Positions 6,922 to 8,165 of a stretch of 8,165 nucleotides of DNA are shown here, one piece after another; position 1 is the first letter of the stretch; each line of letters starts with the position of its first letter. Origin of the DNA: a bacterium (lineage in GTDB: Bacteria; Bacteroidota; Bacteroidia; Bacteroidales; Muribaculaceae); the NCBI GenBank assembly GCA_004559845.1, contig SFWW01000091.1:1-8165 (forward strand), in the 5' to 3' direction. The position numbers were made by a program, and so were the translations under genes. The notes beneath the pieces are model-generated. The model saw only the letters and a list, made by a program, of their open reading frames with translations, did not search any database and was not told where the DNA came from.

Positions 6922-7047
6922 TATTTTTGGTAGTTATTTCAATGTCATGACACGATTAGAAGGAAGAGTGATTCCACTCTAAATGCAATCTTAAATCAAC
7001 ACAAGGGGCCGGAACCGCATATTCCTGATTCCAGCCTCTTTTTCTTT
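6922..7047 (+). ncRNA. Candidate small RNA with -7 element and terminator
   Basis: TATTTTTG (6922-6929) fits the -7 element, giving a start near 6936. A hairpin AGAGTG-ATTC-CACTCT lies at 6965-6980 and a strong terminator at 7003-7047. The product would be about 110 nt. No -33 element stands at the usual distance, and no open frame of note lies inside. I recognise no known RNA family. The call rests only on this promoter-hairpin-terminator order. Confidence 0.25.
7003..7047 (+). terminator. Strong intrinsic terminator
   Basis: AAGGGGCCGGAA (7003-7014) pairs with TTCCAGCCTCTT (7029-7040) across a 14-base loop, with one mismatch and one wobble in 12 positions. A T-rich tail, TTTTTCTTT, begins at 7039. 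No convincing gene ends just upstream. It therefore terminates either read-through from the lipoprotein gene or a small RNA. Confidence 0.6.
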
Positions 7048-7091
7048 GGGTCAACGAGTATTTTTTGCTCAGTAGAAAAAGTGTGGGGCAA

Positions 7092-7106
7092 TATGCCAAA
7101 GGCATA
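7092..7106. other. Short perfect hairpin with an alternative pairing
   Basis: TATGCC-AAA-GGCATA is a perfect 6-pair stem. The preceding GGCA (7088-7091) can pair instead with the first TGCC, so two exclusive stems share the same bases. No T-run follows. Function is unknown. Confidence 0.4.
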
Positions 7107-7290
7107 ACTCTTTAAGCGCCCTTTAGGTGGAGGCCATATTCTCATCCGACAGAAATAATCTCCCGATGACATCTTGCCGTATTAGGCTTGACTTCACCCC
7201 ACCACCCACCATATCTTTGCGCCCGAGTTCTTTGAAATAATAGTAGTCACAGCATTCTTCGAGTGTTCCAAGTGTTCACAAAGGGAAAAG

Positions 7291-7318
7291 GTTTTCGTTT
7301 TCGTTTTGGTTTTCGTTC
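7291..7318 (+). repeat. Hexamer array (GTTTTC)-type, four units
   Basis: Units GTTTTC, GTTTTC, GTTTTG and GTTTTC (7291-7314) are followed by a truncated GTTC. A related array with GTTATC units, also ending in GTTC, lies at 7461-7482. The two arrays flank repeat copy B. Confidence 0.75.
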
Positions 7319-7323
7319 ATCTT

Positions 7324-7450
7324 GGTGTTCCGGGTGTTTCATTTCGCTTTTGGACCAGAAAATTGGTACAAATCGGAACAAAACCCCGGTGTTTCAGGTG
7401 TTTCAGGTGTTTCAAGTGTTTCAGGTGTTTCAAGTGTTCCAAGTGTTTCA
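7324..7450 (-). repeat. Dispersed intergenic repeat, copy B: core plus 9-bp units
   Basis: In minus-strand order, seven 9-base units (7450 to 7388; variants of TGAAACACC) are followed by a core (7387-7342). The core contains GTTTTGTTCCGATTTG and ends AAAAGCGAAAT, and two more units (7341-7324) follow it. Two further degraded units lie at 7261-7279. The core and the units after it match copy A (2276-2375) in opposite orientation. Copy B has an extra array on the far side of the core, so the arrays vary in number between copies. Confidence 0.85.
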
Positions 7451-7460
7451 CAAATGGAGG

Positions 7461-7482
7461 GTTATCGTCATCGTTATCGTTC
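7461..7482 (+). repeat. Hexamer array (GTTATC)-type, three units
   Basis: Units GTTATC, GTCATC and GTTATC (7461-7478) are followed by GTTC. The layout copies the (GTTTTC) array at 7291-7318, and each array begins 11-14 bases after a 9-base unit block. Confidence 0.65.
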
Positions 7483-7546
7483 AAAGTGGCGTTTCAGTAG
7501 CCTCGCAATTCCACGCTATTGTAAACGCGCTTACAAATAGCCCATG

Positions 7547-7615
7547 CCCACTTTTCGGTAATTTGGCGGCGATTTGTTCGGTAATTTGGCGGTATTTTGT
7601 GCAGTGGTTTGGCGG
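7547..7615 (+). repeat. 23-bp direct repeat, three units
   Basis: Three tandem 23-base units end at 7569, 7592 and 7615. Units 1 and 2 share an exact 16-base block TTCGGTAATTTGGCGG (7554-7569, 7577-7592). Unit 3 keeps the GGTTTGGCGG end. The array lies 39 bases before the -33 element of the DUF3098-uppP promoter. A period of about two helical turns would place repeated protein sites on one face of the DNA. Confidence 0.85.
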
Positions 7616-7653
7616 TTGGCTGTGGATGTTTTGCATTTTTTGGGGCAAAAGTA

Positions 7654-7684
7654 TTGACAAGGGCTTCATAATGTTGTAATTTTG
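7654..7684 (+). promoter_or_regulatory. Promoter of the DUF3098-uppP operon
   Basis: TTG (7654-7656, within TATTGAC) and TAATTTTG (7677-7684) are separated by 20 bases, a good Bacteroidota promoter. Transcription would start near 7691, giving a leader of about 82 bases before the ATG at 7773. Confidence 0.7.
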
Positions 7685-7772
7685 CAACTAATTTGGTTTT
7701 TTGCCGATTTATGCACCTATGCTTTTCGGCAACCACCACTTTCAATGCTTCAAAACAAACTTATATATCATT

Positions 7773-8057
7773 ATGACGACAAGTAACAAACTAACCACGG
7801 AGGTGAAATCCGCTAAATCCAAAGAGGTGATGCCTTTGGGAAAAATCAACTACATTTTAATTGCGGCGTGCGTGCTTCTGATTATGCTGGGATTCTATCT
7901 GATGACCGGCAGTGCCAACACCGGCAGCACGTGGAACGAGGATGTGTTCAATTCCACACGCACCGTGGTGGGTCCGATGGTGGCTTTGGCAGGCTTCACA
8001 CTGATGATTTTTGCCATTATTTTTAAGAAAAAGAACTGCAACAACCACGAAGAATAA
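7773..8057 (+). CDS. DUF3098 family small membrane protein
   Basis: A 94-residue inner-membrane protein of unknown function with two predicted membrane helices (about 26-45 and 65-84). A short loop joins them, containing WNEDVFNSTRTVVGP, which fits the DUF3098 pattern. The N-terminus is polar and the C-terminus basic (KKK). I chose the ATG at 7773 because the family begins close to the first helix. An upstream in-frame ATG (7719) and TTG (7701) would only add an unlikely extension into the leader. In Bacteroidales this gene usually stands between ftsX and uppP. Here the uppP side is conserved (9-base gap), but ftsX is absent upstream and a repeat-filled gap with a promoter replaces it. A role in the envelope or cell division is suggested only by that context. 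Confidence 0.86.
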   Translation: MTTSNKLTTEVKSAKSKEVMPLGKINYILIAACVLLIMLGFYLMTGSANTGSTWNEDVFNSTRTVVGPMVALAGFTLMIFAIIFKKKNCNNHEE

Positions 8058-8066
8058 ACATCGGCA

Positions 8067-8165
8067 ATGGATTGGATACAAGCATTGATTTTGGGGCTCA
8101 TTCAAGGCCTCACCGAATACTTGCCCGTGAGCAGTAGCGGACACTTGGCTATCGGCTCATATCTA
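8067..8165 (+). CDS. uppP: Undecaprenyl-diphosphate phosphatase UppP/BacA (5' part)
   Basis: The first 33 codons of an integral inner-membrane enzyme that removes a phosphate from undecaprenyl diphosphate, recycling the lipid carrier for peptidoglycan and other envelope polymers. The family also confers bacitracin resistance when overproduced. The visible part holds the conserved (E/Q)xxxE motif as Q13-G-L-T-E17, followed by YLPVSSSGHL (18-27), which match the N-terminal catalytic region of BacA. About 230 residues lie beyond the right edge. It starts 9 bases after the DUF3098 stop and shares its promoter. Confidence 0.94.
   Translation, partial: MDWIQALILGLIQGLTEYLPVSSSGHLAIGSYL

Larger units (their letters stand above)
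6665..7772. other. 1.1-kb non-coding repeat mosaic
   Basis: Between the lipoprotein gene and the DUF3098 gene I find no convincing protein gene. Contents in order are a MITE-like element (6684-6844), a candidate small RNA region ending in a strong terminator (about 6936-7047), a short hairpin (7092-7106), a stop-bounded open frame without a good start on the minus strand (7123-7275), hexamer and 9-base arrays with repeat copy B (7261-7482), 23-base direct repeats (7547-7615) and the promoter of the next operon (7654-7684). Such density in one gap suggests a site that tolerates or attracts insertions. Confidence 0.75.

Noticed and set aside
7005..7038. tRNA-like or riboswitch-like fold
   Set aside because: The sequence forms a single stem with a T tail and lacks D, anticodon and T arms, so it reads as a terminator.
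7388..7615. CRISPR array
   Set aside because: The 9-base and 23-base units are contiguous, without unique spacers of regular length, and no cas gene is near.
7618..7630. DnaA box and replication origin near the 23-bp repeats
   Set aside because: TGTGGATGT differs from the DnaA box complement TGTGGATAA at two positions. There is no cluster of boxes and no replication gene nearby.
7263..7679. Open frame of 138 codons on the plus strand with VFQ repeats
   Set aside because: Its length comes from the 9-base and hexamer arrays, which cannot create stops in register. All three frames across the array are open, and the ends are low-quality. It overlaps the 23-bp repeats and a promoter.
7701..7772. 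Upstream TTG or ATG start for the DUF3098 gene
   Set aside because: The extra residues are unlike the family N-terminus, and the extension begins about 10-28 bases from the predicted transcription start. The ATG at 7773 gives the expected length.

Overview
The window looks like Bacteroidota chromosomal DNA, most likely from the order Bacteroidales. Four candidate promoters carry the Bacteroidota -7 element TAnnTTTG (TATTTTTG, TAAATTTG, TAATTTTG, TAATTTTG). Three of these have a TTTG/TTG-like -33 element 20-21 bases upstream, and none looks like a sigma-70 promoter. The gene neighbourhoods point the same way: mtaB - LpxL/HtrB-type acyltransferase - family 2 glycosyltransferase, and DUF3098 protein - uppP. 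A lipoprotein with an acidic tract directly after the lipidated cysteine also fits. Genus and species cannot be fixed from this sequence.

Layout. (1) Positions 1-1871, minus strand: an AraC-family regulator followed with no spacing (TAA|ATG) by a Bcr/CflA-type MFS drug exporter that runs off the left edge. This looks like a two-gene regulator/efflux unit. (2) 1872-2554: a 683-base gap holding the araC promoter region with a candidate operator, a strong 9-12 bp hairpin, and repeat copy A (a core followed by five 9-bp units), then the mtaB promoter. (3) 2555-5853, plus strand: a tight operon of mtaB (tRNA ms2t6A37 methylthiotransferase), an LPLAT-family acyltransferase (4-base ATGA overlap) and a family 2 glycosyltransferase (9-base gap). 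(4) 6113-6664: a single-gene unit encoding a small, probably surface-exposed lipoprotein of unknown function with its own promoter. (5) 6665-7772: about 1.1 kb without a convincing protein gene, packed with structure. It contains a 161-bp MITE-like element with 14-bp inverted ends and AACC at both flanks, a strong intrinsic terminator with a possible small RNA before it, repeat copy B (seven 9-bp units, inverted relative to copy A), two hexamer arrays and a three-unit 23-bp direct repeat. (6) 7773-8165: a DUF3098 small membrane protein and the start of uppP (undecaprenyl-diphosphate phosphatase), transcribed from a good promoter at 7654-7684.

The protein genes are ordinary Bacteroidales housekeeping, envelope and efflux functions: tRNA modification, probable lipid A acylation, sugar transfer and lipid carrier recycling. 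The unusual content is intergenic. The two large gaps carry related repeats in opposite orientation on either side of the 5-kb mtaB-lipoprotein block, and the second gap also carries the MITE-like element and the other arrays. No CRISPR array, tRNA, rRNA, integrase or transposase gene was seen.
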